Source: Bacillota bacterium (GTDB lineage Bacteria > Bacillota > Clostridia > Tissierellales > Sedimentibacteraceae). From it: a DNA stretch of 64,000 nt. The stretch covers positions 62,001-126,000 of the forward strand of contig JAEWJT010000017.1 of NCBI GenBank assembly GCA_023386345.1. Direction: 5' to 3'. A program made the translations under genes and the position numbers. Positions 26,595-34,842 of this stretch are shown piece after piece (position 1 is the first letter of the stretch; each line of letters opens with the position of its first letter). The notes under the pieces are model-generated. The model saw only the letters and a list, made by a program, of their open reading frames with translations. It was not told where the DNA came from and did no database searches.

Positions 26595-26814
26595 TCCTTT
26601 CTTTATAGCAAGTCATTTTGCAACTTGCTTGTAATTTTAAATAATATATATTTAATAAAATCATAATAATATTTGATTATTAAACTTAACCTTACGATTA
26701 TATCAGCTTATTTTCAATAAAGCAATCAAAATTAAAATTAAATAAATGGTAAAATTAACATATAAGTAATAGAATAAGGTAATAGAAAATTTTTTATTTA
26801 GGCTAGTAAAATAA

Positions 26815-26843
26815 TTGAAATAATTTCTATTTAATAGTATAAT
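26815..26843 (+). promoter_or_regulatory. promoter for the S41-like lipoprotein gene
   Basis: TTGAAA (26815-26820), a 17-nt spacer and TATAAT (26838-26843). The remaining sequence of the 26595-26908 gap is AT-rich with nothing else recognised. Confidence 0.75.
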
Positions 26844-26908
26844 GATTATAAATTAACAAACTAAGTAAAATCATCTTATAATTGTTAAAAAAAGGAGTGT
26901 AATTTATT

Positions 26909-28219
26909 ATGAAAAAAATAAAAGTAGCTTTTGTATTAGTAATAATTTTTATTTTAACTATTTTGACAACAGCTTGCAATATTTATAATGACGTTAAAAA
27001 AACTGCTGAAAATACAACAAGTATCTCAAATCGTGAATACATACTATCAAATGATAACACTGATGAAAAAAGAAATAGTCTTATAAGAGCGGATATTGAA
27101 TATTTACAAAAGGAGCTTCCTAAAAAACACAAAAATCCTTTTAGCATAATTACAAAAGAAGAATTTGATAAAAAATTATCCAACCTTTACAATAGTGTTG
27201 ATAAATTAAATAATGATCAAATCTTTATAGAACTTGGCAAGATAATATCATCTGTTGGGGATGGACATACAACGATAAATTACTGGGATGGAAGAAGATA
27301 TCCTCTGGAATTTTATATGTTTAATGATGAAATTTATATTATAAATGCAGATAAAACTTTGCAGGAAACAATGTATTCAAAGGTTGTATCTATTGATGGT
27401 ATAAGCTATAAAGACATAATAGCTGAATTAACGCAGCAGATTTCTTATGAAAATGAAAGCTGGCTTAAGCAAGCACTTCCCGAACGTATAATGCCGGCAT
27501 TTTTATATGGATTGGGGATAGCTAGGGATAAAAAAACTTCCACCTTTAAAGTAGAAAAGGATGGGGAGATTAAGGATTTTGAAGTAACGATTTTACCATA
27601 TGGAAAGGCATATTTCGGAACTGATAAAGCTAACGATAAGATTACTGGAAAGTACAATGAATATTATAATTATAAATACATAGAAGATAAAAATGTATTT
27701 TATTTTGAATATAATGTATGCGGCGAAAAGGGTAAAGGATTCAAAGCTTTTAATTCTAAGATGTTTAACGATATCGAGTCTAAAAGTATTAAAAAAATAG
27801 TAATAGATTTAAGGGCAAATTCCGGAGGAAACTCAGAAGTATTAAATCCTTTCACAGACAAATTGAAAACATATATAAAAGACAATAAAGATGTAAAGGT
27901 ATATGTTCTTATTGGACGTGAAACTTTTTCATCAGGAATATTTGCAATTTTCAGGATAAAAGAAGCAGTTCCAAATGCTATTTATATTGGTGAACCTAGC
28001 GGTGGAGCAATAGACTGCTATGGAGATATAAGAAGCTTTAATCTGCCAAATTCTGAATTGCCTGTCCAATACAGTACCAAGTACTTTGAGCATAGTAAAG
28101 TATTTAATTATAAAATAAATGAAATGAACTCATTTATACCAGACGTATTATTAAGTCCTTCTATAGATGATTACATAAACGAAAGAGATATTGTTTTAGA
28201 GTATGTCTTAAATGATTGA
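26909..28219 (+). CDS. S41-family peptidase-like lipoprotein
   Basis: A 436-residue lipoprotein: a hydrophobic leader ends in the lipobox LTTAC (Cys23), so it is anchored on the outer face of the membrane. The C-terminal half resembles tail-specific proteases of family S41 (IVIDLRANSGGNSEV, then GRETFSSGIFA with the likely nucleophile serine near residue 339, and GEPSGGA). No PDZ domain is evident. The general-base lysine is not obvious, so activity is uncertain. AAAGGAG precedes ATG. It has its own promoter and is separated from the pyr operon by the latter's leader. Confidence 0.85.
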   Translation: MKKIKVAFVLVIIFILTILTTACNIYNDVKKTAENTTSISNREYILSNDNTDEKRNSLIRADIEYLQKELPKKHKNPFSIITKEEFDKKLSNLYNSVDKLNNDQIFIELGKIISSVGDGHTTINYWDGRRYPLEFYMFNDEIYIINADKTLQETMYSKVVSIDGISYKDIIAELTQQISYENESWLKQALPERIMPAFLYGLGIARDKKTSTFKVEKDGEIKDFEVTILPYGKAYFGTDKANDKITGKYNEYYNYKYIEDKNVFYFEYNVCGEKGKGFKAFNSKMFNDIESKSIKKIVIDLRANSGGNSEVLNPFTDKLKTYIKDNKDVKVYVLIGRETFSSGIFAIFRIKEAVPNAIYIGEPSGGAIDCYGDIRSFNLPNSELPVQYSTKYFEHSKVFNYKINEMNSFIPDVLLSPSIDDYINERDIVLEYVLND

Positions 28220-28361
28220 TTGCTTTAATATTAATAAAAATTATAATTTTTTACTATTTAACATTTAAGTTATAATAAAAAAATAAAAACTGGTTACAAT
28301 ATTAAAAATGTTGCAAAAAAGATTATAGGAAAAATATAGAAAAATTTGCAAGAAAAAATAG

Positions 28362-28390
28362 TTGACATATGATATAAACTATATTATTAT
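28362..28390 (+). promoter_or_regulatory. promoter of the pyrimidine operon
   Basis: Consensus TTGACA (28362-28367), spacer of exactly 17 nt and TATTAT (28385-28390). It lies just upstream of the PyrR-type leader and would drive the whole hutD-like to pyrE operon. Confidence 0.85.
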
Positions 28391-28400
28391 ATTTAGGATA

Positions 28401-28436
28401 AGTACCTTTAATTAAGCACAGAGAGGCTCAAAAGGA
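28401..28436 (+). promoter_or_regulatory. PyrR-binding loop, first site (attenuator leader)
   Basis: CCTTT and AAAGG flank the loop GCACAGAGAGGCT, which matches the PyrR-binding consensus (ARUCCNGNGAGGYU) at 12 of 14 positions. It is the first element of the transcript and precedes an alternative stem (28442-28461) and a terminator, the order seen in PyrR attenuators. PyrR bound with UMP would favour termination. No pyrR gene is in the window. Confidence 0.8.
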
Positions 28437-28441
28437 CGATA

Positions 28442-28516
28442 AAGTCTTATACCTAAGACTTGGTATAATATGCGTATAATATGCGTCTTCCTTGTATGTC
28501 TTGGAAGACTTTATTT
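28442..28516 (+). terminator. attenuator terminator of the pyr leader
   Basis: GTCTTCC (28485-28491) pairs with GGAAGAC (28503-28509), followed by TTTATTT. Upstream lie the stem AAGTCTTA/TAAGACTT (28442-28461) and a tandem repeat of TATAATATGCG (28464-28474 and 28475-28485). Together with the PyrR loop, these form a candidate on/off attenuator. Confidence 0.7.
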
Positions 28517-28608
28517 ATGTAATAGGAAAAAATTTTACCTATTAAATGAATAACAAAAGAGTTGTATAGCAGCTTTTTATGCAGACCTAAGTATTTGAGG
28601 AGAAAGAA

Positions 28609-29235
28609 ATGCTTTGTGATTATAAAATAATTAAAAAAGAAGATTATCTAATTAATGAGTGGTCAGGCGGAAGAACTACACAGTTTAGCATCTATCCAGA
28701 AGACTCTGAATACCAAGATAGAAATTTTATCTGGAGATTAAGCTCTGCAACAGTAGAGACAGAAAGCTCAAACTTTACACAATTGCCTGATTATAATAGA
28801 ATTTTGATGGTGCTAGAGGGTAAACTAGAACTAAACCACAATGATGTTGAGATGATAAATCTAAATGCCTTTGATCAAAATGTATTTGATGGAGCAGCCA
28901 ATACTAAATGCCTTGGAAAAGCAGTTGATTTTAACCTAATGATGAGAAAGGATAAATGTACCGGCAAGATTAAAGCATTCAGTATCAATACGAATGAAAA
29001 AAGTAAAATCAATGAAATTATAGGATTTTACAATAATAAATTTACTTTAGTAGTGTATGCTTATAAGTCTAATATAGAAATAAGCATAGCTGATGATGTT
29101 AAGTTTTCATTAAATCAAGGAGATACACTTCTTGTTAATTTGAAAGAGCAGATTTCTAATTTTGAAATAGACTTAGAAAATCAAAGCGATGATGAAGCTA
29201 AGGTAATTATAGCTCAAATATTTTATGCTGATTAA
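28609..29235 (+). CDS. HutD-family cupin-like protein leading the pyr operon
   Basis: A 208-residue protein with a clear HutD/Ves-family signature: NEWSGGRTTQFSIYPED near the start, then FIWRLSSATVETESSNFT and YNRILMVLEGKLEL. The family has a bicupin fold and is known mainly from histidine-utilisation operons; its molecular role is unsettled. GGAGA precedes ATG 28609. Here it is the first gene after a PyrR-type attenuator and shares the transcript with pyrB onward, an unusual setting. No histidine-degradation gene is nearby. Confidence 0.88.
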   Translation: MLCDYKIIKKEDYLINEWSGGRTTQFSIYPEDSEYQDRNFIWRLSSATVETESSNFTQLPDYNRILMVLEGKLELNHNDVEMINLNAFDQNVFDGAANTKCLGKAVDFNLMMRKDKCTGKIKAFSINTNEKSKINEIIGFYNNKFTLVVYAYKSNIEISIADDVKFSLNQGDTLLVNLKEQISNFEIDLENQSDDEAKVIIAQIFYAD

Positions 29236-29273
29236 CCGAGTACTAATGCTAACATTAGTATTATGTACTCAGG
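29236..29273 (+). other. alternative hairpins between the hutD-like gene and pyrB
   Basis: TACTAATG/CATTAGTA (29241-29248 and 29253-29260) is a perfect stem with a four-base loop, and GAGTAC/GTACTC (29238-29243 and 29265-29270) is a competing or enclosing stem. The T-rich tract after it is weak. It may be a second attenuator or mRNA processing site before pyrB. Confidence 0.45.
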
Positions 29274-29283
29274 TTGATATATA

Positions 29284-29317
29284 TCTTTAAAATAGTCCAG
29301 TGAGGCTAAAAAGGAGG
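29284..29317 (+). promoter_or_regulatory. PyrR-binding loop, second site, overlapping the pyrB ribosome binding site
   Basis: AGTCCAGTGAGGCT (29294-29307) matches the PyrR-binding consensus at all 14 positions. CTTT (29285-29288) and AAAG (29309-29312) can close the stem, and the 3' arm runs into AAGGAGG (29311-29317), the pyrB ribosome binding site. No terminator lies between it and pyrB, so translational control is suggested. Confidence 0.8.
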
Positions 29318-29321
29318 AAAC

Positions 29322-30251
29322 ATGTTAAAAGGAAGACATTTGATAGATCCAATGGATCTAAGCTTGGAAGAAATTGACGAAATACTTAACTTGGCAGATG
29401 AAATAGTTGCAAATCCTGCTGAGTTCGCAGAGGTTTGCAAAGGAAAGGTATTGGCTACATTATTTTATGAGCCAAGCACTCGTACACGATTGAGCTTTGA
29501 GGCTGCTATGCTTAGATTAGGCGGCAGCATAATGGGATTTAGCTCAGCAGATTCAAGCTCTGCTGCAAAAGGTGAGAGCGTTGCAGATACAATAAAAACT
29601 ATAGCATGCTATGCTGATATAGCTGCTATGAGACATCCAAAAGAAGGAGCACCAAAAGTTGCTTCATTAAATACGGACATGCCTGTTATAAACGGCGGGG
29701 ATGGCGGACATCAACACCCAACTCAAACATTGACAGACCTATTAACCATAAGATCATTAAAGAAAAGTCTCAATAATTTCACAATAGGGTTCTGCGGAGA
29801 CCTAAAATTCGGCAGAACTGTTCATTCATTGATTAAAGCATTATCAAGATATGAGAATATCAAATTTGTATTGATATCACCTCAAGAGCTAAGAGTTCCC
29901 GATTATATAAAGGAAGAAATATTAATAAAAAATAATATAGAATTTGAAGAAGTTGAGAGATTAGAAGACAATATCCATCACCTTGATGTATTATACATGA
30001 CAAGAGTGCAAAAAGAAAGATTTTTCAACGAGGCAGATTACGTAAGACTTAAAGACAGCTATATAGTAAATTTAGAAAAGTTAGAAAAAGCAAAATCAGA
30101 TATGATTATATTGCACCCACTTCCGAGAGTCAATGAAATCTCAGTAGAGGTTGATAATGATGAAAGAGCTGCGTATTTTAAACAAGCGAAGTTTGGAATG
30201 TTCGTAAGAATGGCACTTATAATGAAATTGTTGGGGGTGGAAAAATGTTAA
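29322..30251 (+). CDS. pyrB: aspartate carbamoyltransferase catalytic chain
   Basis: PyrB joins carbamoyl phosphate and aspartate, the first committed pyrimidine step. The 309 residues carry the carbamoyl-phosphate loop (FYEPSTRTRLSFEAAM), the SSAAKGES loop, GDGGHQHPTQTLTDL and the aspartate-binding HPLPR near residue 267. AAGGAGG lies inside a PyrR-type loop just upstream. It overlaps pyrI by seven bases, and pyrI supplies regulatory chains, so the E. coli-type allosteric holoenzyme is expected. Confidence 0.98.
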   Translation: MLKGRHLIDPMDLSLEEIDEILNLADEIVANPAEFAEVCKGKVLATLFYEPSTRTRLSFEAAMLRLGGSIMGFSSADSSSAAKGESVADTIKTIACYADIAAMRHPKEGAPKVASLNTDMPVINGGDGGHQHPTQTLTDLLTIRSLKKSLNNFTIGFCGDLKFGRTVHSLIKALSRYENIKFVLISPQELRVPDYIKEEILIKNNIEFEEVERLEDNIHHLDVLYMTRVQKERFFNEADYVRLKDSYIVNLEKLEKAKSDMIILHPLPRVNEISVEVDNDERAAYFKQAKFGMFVRMALIMKLLGVEKC

Positions 30252-30673
30252 ATATAGATAGCGTTGAAAGAGGAATAGTAATAGACCATATCCAAGCTGG
30301 AAAAGGCATGGAGGTATATAAATATCTTAATTTAGATAAGTTAGAAAGCAGTGTTGCTATAATTAAAAATGCAAAAAGCAATAAAATGGGTAAAAAAGAT
30401 ATAATTAAGGTAGAAAATGAAATTAATATAGATTTGACTGCTCTTGGATTTATAGACCCAAATATAACGATTAATATAATAGAAAATGATAAAATAGCAA
30501 GAAAAATAAACTTGCAGTTACCAGAAGAAGTTTCAAATATAGTTAAATGTAAAAACCCAAGGTGCATAAGTTCAATTGAGCAGGAAATACCACATATTTT
30601 CAAATTGACTAACAAAGAAGAAAAGACATATAGATGTGTATACTGTGACACTGCTTATGACGGAAAGGCTTAG
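30245..30673 (+). CDS. pyrI: aspartate carbamoyltransferase regulatory chain
   Basis: A 142-residue PyrI with an N-terminal allosteric nucleotide-binding domain (VERGIVIDHIQAGKG) and a C-terminal zinc domain in which all four cysteines are present (C-x4-C in CKNPRC and C-x2-C in CVYC). The zinc domain contacts PyrB. Its start lies within the pyrB end (overlap of seven bases), so the two are translationally coupled. CTP feedback and ATP activation are known for the family. Confidence 0.97.
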   Translation: MLNIDSVERGIVIDHIQAGKGMEVYKYLNLDKLESSVAIIKNAKSNKMGKKDIIKVENEINIDLTALGFIDPNITINIIENDKIARKINLQLPEEVSNIVKCKNPRCISSIEQEIPHIFKLTNKEEKTYRCVYCDTAYDGKA

Positions 30674-30691
30674 AAAGGAATTTAAGTTATA

Positions 30692-32047
30692 ATGCTAGCC
30701 AATAAATTTACAAGTGACAACATCAAAATAAAAAATGTCAGAATAATAGATAAAAATATAGACAAAACAGGCTGTATAACAATTAAAGACGGTAAAATTG
30801 CAAGTATATATATTGATGATTTAGATAATAAAACTTCTTTATTTAATGTTGATAAAGAAACAGGAATTGTTTCTTTTGATAAAGTTATCAGCTTGGATAT
30901 GAATAATGATGTAGATTCAGAAACAGTGATTGACGGTAGAGATATGGTATTGATGCCTGCCTTTGCTGATTTACACGCTCATTTTAGAGACCCGGGCTTT
31001 ACCTATAAGGAAGACTTGGAAACAGGAAGCAAAGCAGCAGCAAGAGGCGGATATACCTCGGTTGTTCTGATGGCAAACACAAATCCTGTATGCTCCAGTA
31101 TGGAAGTCTACAATTATGTAAAAAATAGAGCTGAGGAAATTGGATTAGTTGATGTTGAGCCGGTTATATCGATATCTGAAAATTTAAAGGGAGAAAATTC
31201 TAATCACCTTAATGAATTGATAAATAAGGATATTCCAAGCAATCAAACTATACATAACAGTAAACCTGTTTTCAACAGCTCAGTCAAGTTTTTATCAGAT
31301 GATGGCAAGGGTGTTATGAGCAGCAAGATGATGGAAGATGCTTTGAATCTTTCTAAAAAGCTAAATCTTGTAATAATGTCTCACGCAGAGGATCACAGCT
31401 TTTCAGCGACGGATATGAGAAAGGCTGAAAACTATATGACACTAAGAGATATTTACGCTTGTGAGCAAACAGGCGGAAGACTTCATTTGTGCCATGTAAG
31501 CACGAAAGAAGCTATAGAAATGATTGTAGCTGCGAAGAAAAAAGGTGTAAATGTAACTTGTGAAATTACTCCGCATCATATTTTCCTTACAGATGAAGTA
31601 AGTTACAGAGTAAATCCTCCGCTTAGAAAAACAGAGGATGTGGATAGCATAATAAATGCAATAAAGGCAGGATACGTAGATGCAATAGCTACAGACCATG
31701 CACCACATTCGGAGGAAGATAAGAAAAATGGTGCGCCCGGTATATCCGGCATAGAATTATCATTTCAATTATGCCTGACAAAGCTTGTAAAAGAATGTAA
31801 AATAGATTTAAAGACCTTATCGGAGCTTATGTCTTACAATCCATGCAAAATGATGGGACTTAACAAGGGCTTAGTAAAAGAAGGCTATGAGGCGGATTTG
31901 GTTTTAGTTGACATAAATAAGAAGACAAAAATTGATATAAACAAATTTCAGTCAAAAAGTAAAAATTCTCCATTAAACGGTTATGAAGTTTTCGGAGAAG
32001 TATTGATGACTTTTAAAGCTGGAAAAATTGTTTACAGTAGTGTATAA
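30692..32047 (+). CDS. pyrC: dihydroorotase
   Basis: PyrC cyclises N-carbamoyl-aspartate to dihydroorotate. This is the class I type, 451 residues, slightly long because of an N-terminal insertion (about 45-70). Metal and catalytic motifs are present: DLHAHFRDPGFTYKEDLETG, two further histidines (MSHAED and HLCHVST), and the catalytic aspartate in ATDHAPHSEEDK. AAAGGAA precedes ATG 30692. A 10-bp hairpin follows before pyrF. Confidence 0.97.
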   Translation: MLANKFTSDNIKIKNVRIIDKNIDKTGCITIKDGKIASIYIDDLDNKTSLFNVDKETGIVSFDKVISLDMNNDVDSETVIDGRDMVLMPAFADLHAHFRDPGFTYKEDLETGSKAAARGGYTSVVLMANTNPVCSSMEVYNYVKNRAEEIGLVDVEPVISISENLKGENSNHLNELINKDIPSNQTIHNSKPVFNSSVKFLSDDGKGVMSSKMMEDALNLSKKLNLVIMSHAEDHSFSATDMRKAENYMTLRDIYACEQTGGRLHLCHVSTKEAIEMIVAAKKKGVNVTCEITPHHIFLTDEVSYRVNPPLRKTEDVDSIINAIKAGYVDAIATDHAPHSEEDKKNGAPGISGIELSFQLCLTKLVKECKIDLKTLSELMSYNPCKMMGLNKGLVKEGYEADLVLVDINKKTKIDINKFQSKSKNSPLNGYEVFGEVLMTFKAGKIVYSSV

Positions 32048-32057
32048 TGAATTTAAG

Positions 32058-32096
32058 CGGTTGAATTAATCTAGCAAGAATAGGTGAATTCAACCG
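32058..32096 (+). other. intraoperonic hairpin between pyrC and pyrF
   Basis: CGGTTGAATT (32058-32067) and AATTCAACCG (32087-32096) form a perfect 10-bp stem. No T run follows, so it is likelier a processing or stability element than a terminator. Confidence 0.5.
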
Positions 32097-32157
32097 TATT
32101 TACAATAAGGATAAAATAAAATTATTAAATTTTGAAAACTTTAAAGGAGTATTTATT

Positions 32158-33021
32158 ATGATAGTTGATAAATTATTTAAAAGCGTCGAAGAAAAAGGAC
32201 ATGTCTGCTTAGGACTTGACACAGATTATGATTATATACCAAATTGGTATAAAGATAAATACAGCACAAAGGCTGAAGCAATCCTTAATTTTAATAAAAG
32301 CATAGTAGATGCTACCTTAGATGTAGTTGCCTGCTATAAAGTGCAGATTGCTTATTATGAAGCATTAGGGCTTGAAGGCTTAAAGGCATATTCAGAAACA
32401 TTAAAATATGTGAGACAGAAAAATGCTATAGCTATAGCAGACATAAAGAGAAATGATATATCAAAAACAGCAGAAATGTACGCTCATGCTCATTTTACTG
32501 GAGATTTTGAAGCCGATATCATAACACTTAATCCGTACATGGGTGTAAATGACAGCATAGAGCCATTTTTAAATTATGTGCAAAATAATGAAAAGGGATT
32601 GTTCATACTTGTCAGAACTTCAAACAAAGGAGCTAAGGATTTTCAATATATTACTGATAATAATGGAACTCCGTTATATGAAACAGTAGGAGAAAAGCTA
32701 AACGAATTAGCACTTAAAAACCTTGGCAATTGTGGATTTAGCTCAGTCGGAGCAGTAGTAGGCTGTACAAATAACGAGGAGGGCATAGCTCTAAGAAAAA
32801 AAGTCAGCTCAATGTTTTTACTAATACCAGGATATGGAGCGCAGGGAGGCACAGCACAGGATATCAAGACATATTTAGTAGATGGCAATGGAGCGGTTGT
32901 AAATTCTTCAAGAGGAATACTCTTAGCATATAAAAATGTAGAAAATGGCGAATTAAACTTTGCGCAGTGTGCAAGAAACGAAGCTATAAAAATGCGTGAT
33001 GATATTAGAAATGCGTTGTAA
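32158..33021 (+). CDS. pyrF: orotidine 5'-phosphate decarboxylase (type 2)
   Basis: PyrF decarboxylates OMP to UMP, the last pathway step. The 287-residue length and the catalytic segment IADIKRNDISKTAEMYA identify the longer subfamily 2 form. LGLDTDYDYIP at the N-terminus and VNSSRGI near the end bind the nucleotide. AAAGGAG precedes ATG 32158. It lies 30 nt upstream of pyrK. Confidence 0.97.
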   Translation: MIVDKLFKSVEEKGHVCLGLDTDYDYIPNWYKDKYSTKAEAILNFNKSIVDATLDVVACYKVQIAYYEALGLEGLKAYSETLKYVRQKNAIAIADIKRNDISKTAEMYAHAHFTGDFEADIITLNPYMGVNDSIEPFLNYVQNNEKGLFILVRTSNKGAKDFQYITDNNGTPLYETVGEKLNELALKNLGNCGFSSVGAVVGCTNNEEGIALRKKVSSMFLLIPGYGAQGGTAQDIKTYLVDGNGAVVNSSRGILLAYKNVENGELNFAQCARNEAIKMRDDIRNAL

Positions 33022-33050
33022 ATTAGTACAGAAATCAGGAGGCAGATGTT

Positions 33051-33803
33051 TTGAAAATTTGCAGTAGTAAAATACTTAAAAATGAACAAGTCATTGACAA
33101 TATATATAAACTAATAATTGAATTTAACGACGACAAAATATTACCTGGGCAATTTTTTATGCTCAAGACATTAAATAATGAATTTTTACTTCCAAGACCT
33201 ATAAGCGTAAATGACTGCGATGACAATTCAGTAACGTTTTTATACAGAGTAGAGGGCATGGGAACTAAGGTGATGAGTAATCTAGCAGCTGGCACGGAAA
33301 TACAAGCCCTAGGACCTATTGGAAATGGCTTTGACCTTGATAAAATAAAAGGGAGAGTAGCAATAATAGGTGGAGGAATTGGTACAGCACCACTTTTATA
33401 TTTGGTCAAAAAGCTTACATTTAAACCAGATGTTTATTTAGGCTTTAGAGACATAACATATGGATTGGATGAATTTGAAAAATACTCAGACAAGCTGTTG
33501 ATTGCAACAGAGGATGGAAGCTTAGGACAAAAAGGCTTTGTTACATCTTTGCTTAATTTTGGTGATTATGATTGTGTAGTTACTTGCGGACCTGAAATTA
33601 TGATGAATGCAGTTATGGATGCTTGCGAAAAAAGTAAGGTTAAAAATAATAGTTCAAGGGATATCACATGTTATGTATCACTTGAAAAAAGAATGGCTTG
33701 CGGTGTAGGTGCTTGTCTTGGCTGTGTGGTAGAAACTAAAGACGGAATGAAAAGAGTTTGCAAAGATGGACCGATATTTGAAGCAAGTGAGCTAGTTAGG
33801 TAA
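33051..33803 (+). CDS. pyrK: dihydroorotate dehydrogenase B, electron-transfer subunit
   Basis: PyrK passes electrons from dihydroorotate dehydrogenase to NAD+. The 250 residues have the FAD-binding motif LPRPISVND, the NAD-domain glycines IIGGGIGTAPLLYL, and a C-terminal [2Fe-2S] motif with four cysteines (C-x4-C-x2-C-x11-C) around residues 220-241. The start is TTG at 33051, seven nt after AGGAGG; the nearby ATG (33046) is out of frame. It pairs with the pyrD gene that follows. Confidence 0.97.
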   Translation: MKICSSKILKNEQVIDNIYKLIIEFNDDKILPGQFFMLKTLNNEFLLPRPISVNDCDDNSVTFLYRVEGMGTKVMSNLAAGTEIQALGPIGNGFDLDKIKGRVAIIGGGIGTAPLLYLVKKLTFKPDVYLGFRDITYGLDEFEKYSDKLLIATEDGSLGQKGFVTSLLNFGDYDCVVTCGPEIMMNAVMDACEKSKVKNNSSRDITCYVSLEKRMACGVGACLGCVVETKDGMKRVCKDGPIFEASELVR

Positions 33804-33854
33804 GTAATAGCATTTTTATATATTATGCGAATAGATTATATATAGAATTTATGT

Positions 33855-33890
33855 AAAGGAGGCAGGTTTCAGTTTTCTGAGACTATAAAC
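33855..33890 (+). promoter_or_regulatory. pyrD ribosome binding site with hairpin-containing spacer
   Basis: AAAGGAGG (33855-33862) is 28 nt from ATG 33891, too far for normal initiation, and no closer site or in-frame start exists. The spacer folds as GTTTCAG/CTGAGAC (33866-33872 and 33877-33883) with a TTTT loop, including one G-T pair. Folding leaves about 10 unpaired nt between Shine-Dalgarno and ATG. Confidence 0.6.
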
Positions 33891-34790
33891 ATGAATTTAT
33901 CAGTAAAAACACTAAATACAGAATTTAAAAATCCAGTATTGATTGCTTCGGGAACTTTCGGATTTGGTGAAGAATATAATGAAATTTTTGATGTTTCAAA
34001 GCTTGGAGGAATATGTTCAAAAGGGCTTACTTTAAATCCTAAAAAGGGCAATTCGGGTATAAGAGTTTGGGAAACACCACAAGGCATGATAAACAGTATT
34101 GGACTGCAAAATCCTGGAGTGGACAAATTTATCGAAGAAGAACTTCCTAAAATGCGAAAGCTTGGCACTAAAATCATAGCAAATCTTGGTGGGGGTACAA
34201 TAGAGGAATATCTTCAAGGAATAGAGAAATTAAATAACACAGATGTTGATATAATAGAGCTAAATATCTCATGTCCAAATGTAAAAAGCGGTGGAATGGC
34301 GTTTGGAATAAAATGCGATATAGCAGAGGAGGTTGTAAGAGAGGTCAAAGCCATATGTAAGAAGCCTTTGATGGTAAAGCTTTCTCCAAATGCAGAGAAT
34401 ATAGTTGAGATGGCTTTAGCCTGTGAAAAGGCAGGTGCAGATTCAATTTCACTTATAAACACTATAAAAGCGATGGCGATAGATATAAAGAAAAGAAAAG
34501 CAGTATTTGATAATATATATGCAGGCTTATCAGGACCCTGTGTTAAGCCAATAGCGCTGCGTATGGTGCATGAGGTGTGCAAGGCTGTATCCATACCGGT
34601 ATGCGGACTTGGAGGAATAGTAACAGCGCAGGATGCCATAGAATTTATCATGGTAGGGGCTGCACTTGTGCAAGTAGGAACTTCAAACTTTGTAAAACCA
34701 GATATAGCCTTAGATATAATAAATGGCATGGAAGAATTCATGCAAAAAGAAGGAATTAAAAGCTTAGAAGAAATTAGAGGAATAATATAA
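33891..34790 (+). CDS. pyrD: dihydroorotate dehydrogenase B, catalytic subunit
   Basis: A class 1B, NAD-linked dihydroorotate dehydrogenase of 299 residues, cytosolic, working with PyrK. FMN-barrel motifs include GFGEEYNE near the start, ELNISCPNVKSGG with the catalytic cysteine near residue 130, and GLGGIVTAQDAIEF near 240. The neighbour pyrK confirms the 1B type. Its ribosome binding site is separated from the start by a small hairpin. Confidence 0.97.
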   Translation: MNLSVKTLNTEFKNPVLIASGTFGFGEEYNEIFDVSKLGGICSKGLTLNPKKGNSGIRVWETPQGMINSIGLQNPGVDKFIEEELPKMRKLGTKIIANLGGGTIEEYLQGIEKLNNTDVDIIELNISCPNVKSGGMAFGIKCDIAEEVVREVKAICKKPLMVKLSPNAENIVEMALACEKAGADSISLINTIKAMAIDIKKRKAVFDNIYAGLSGPCVKPIALRMVHEVCKAVSIPVCGLGGIVTAQDAIEFIMVGAALVQVGTSNFVKPDIALDIINGMEEFMQKEGIKSLEEIRGII

Positions 34791-34842
34791 AAATAAATTA
34801 AAAGAGTGAAGAAAAGATATCATTCACTCAATGGAGGAAAAA

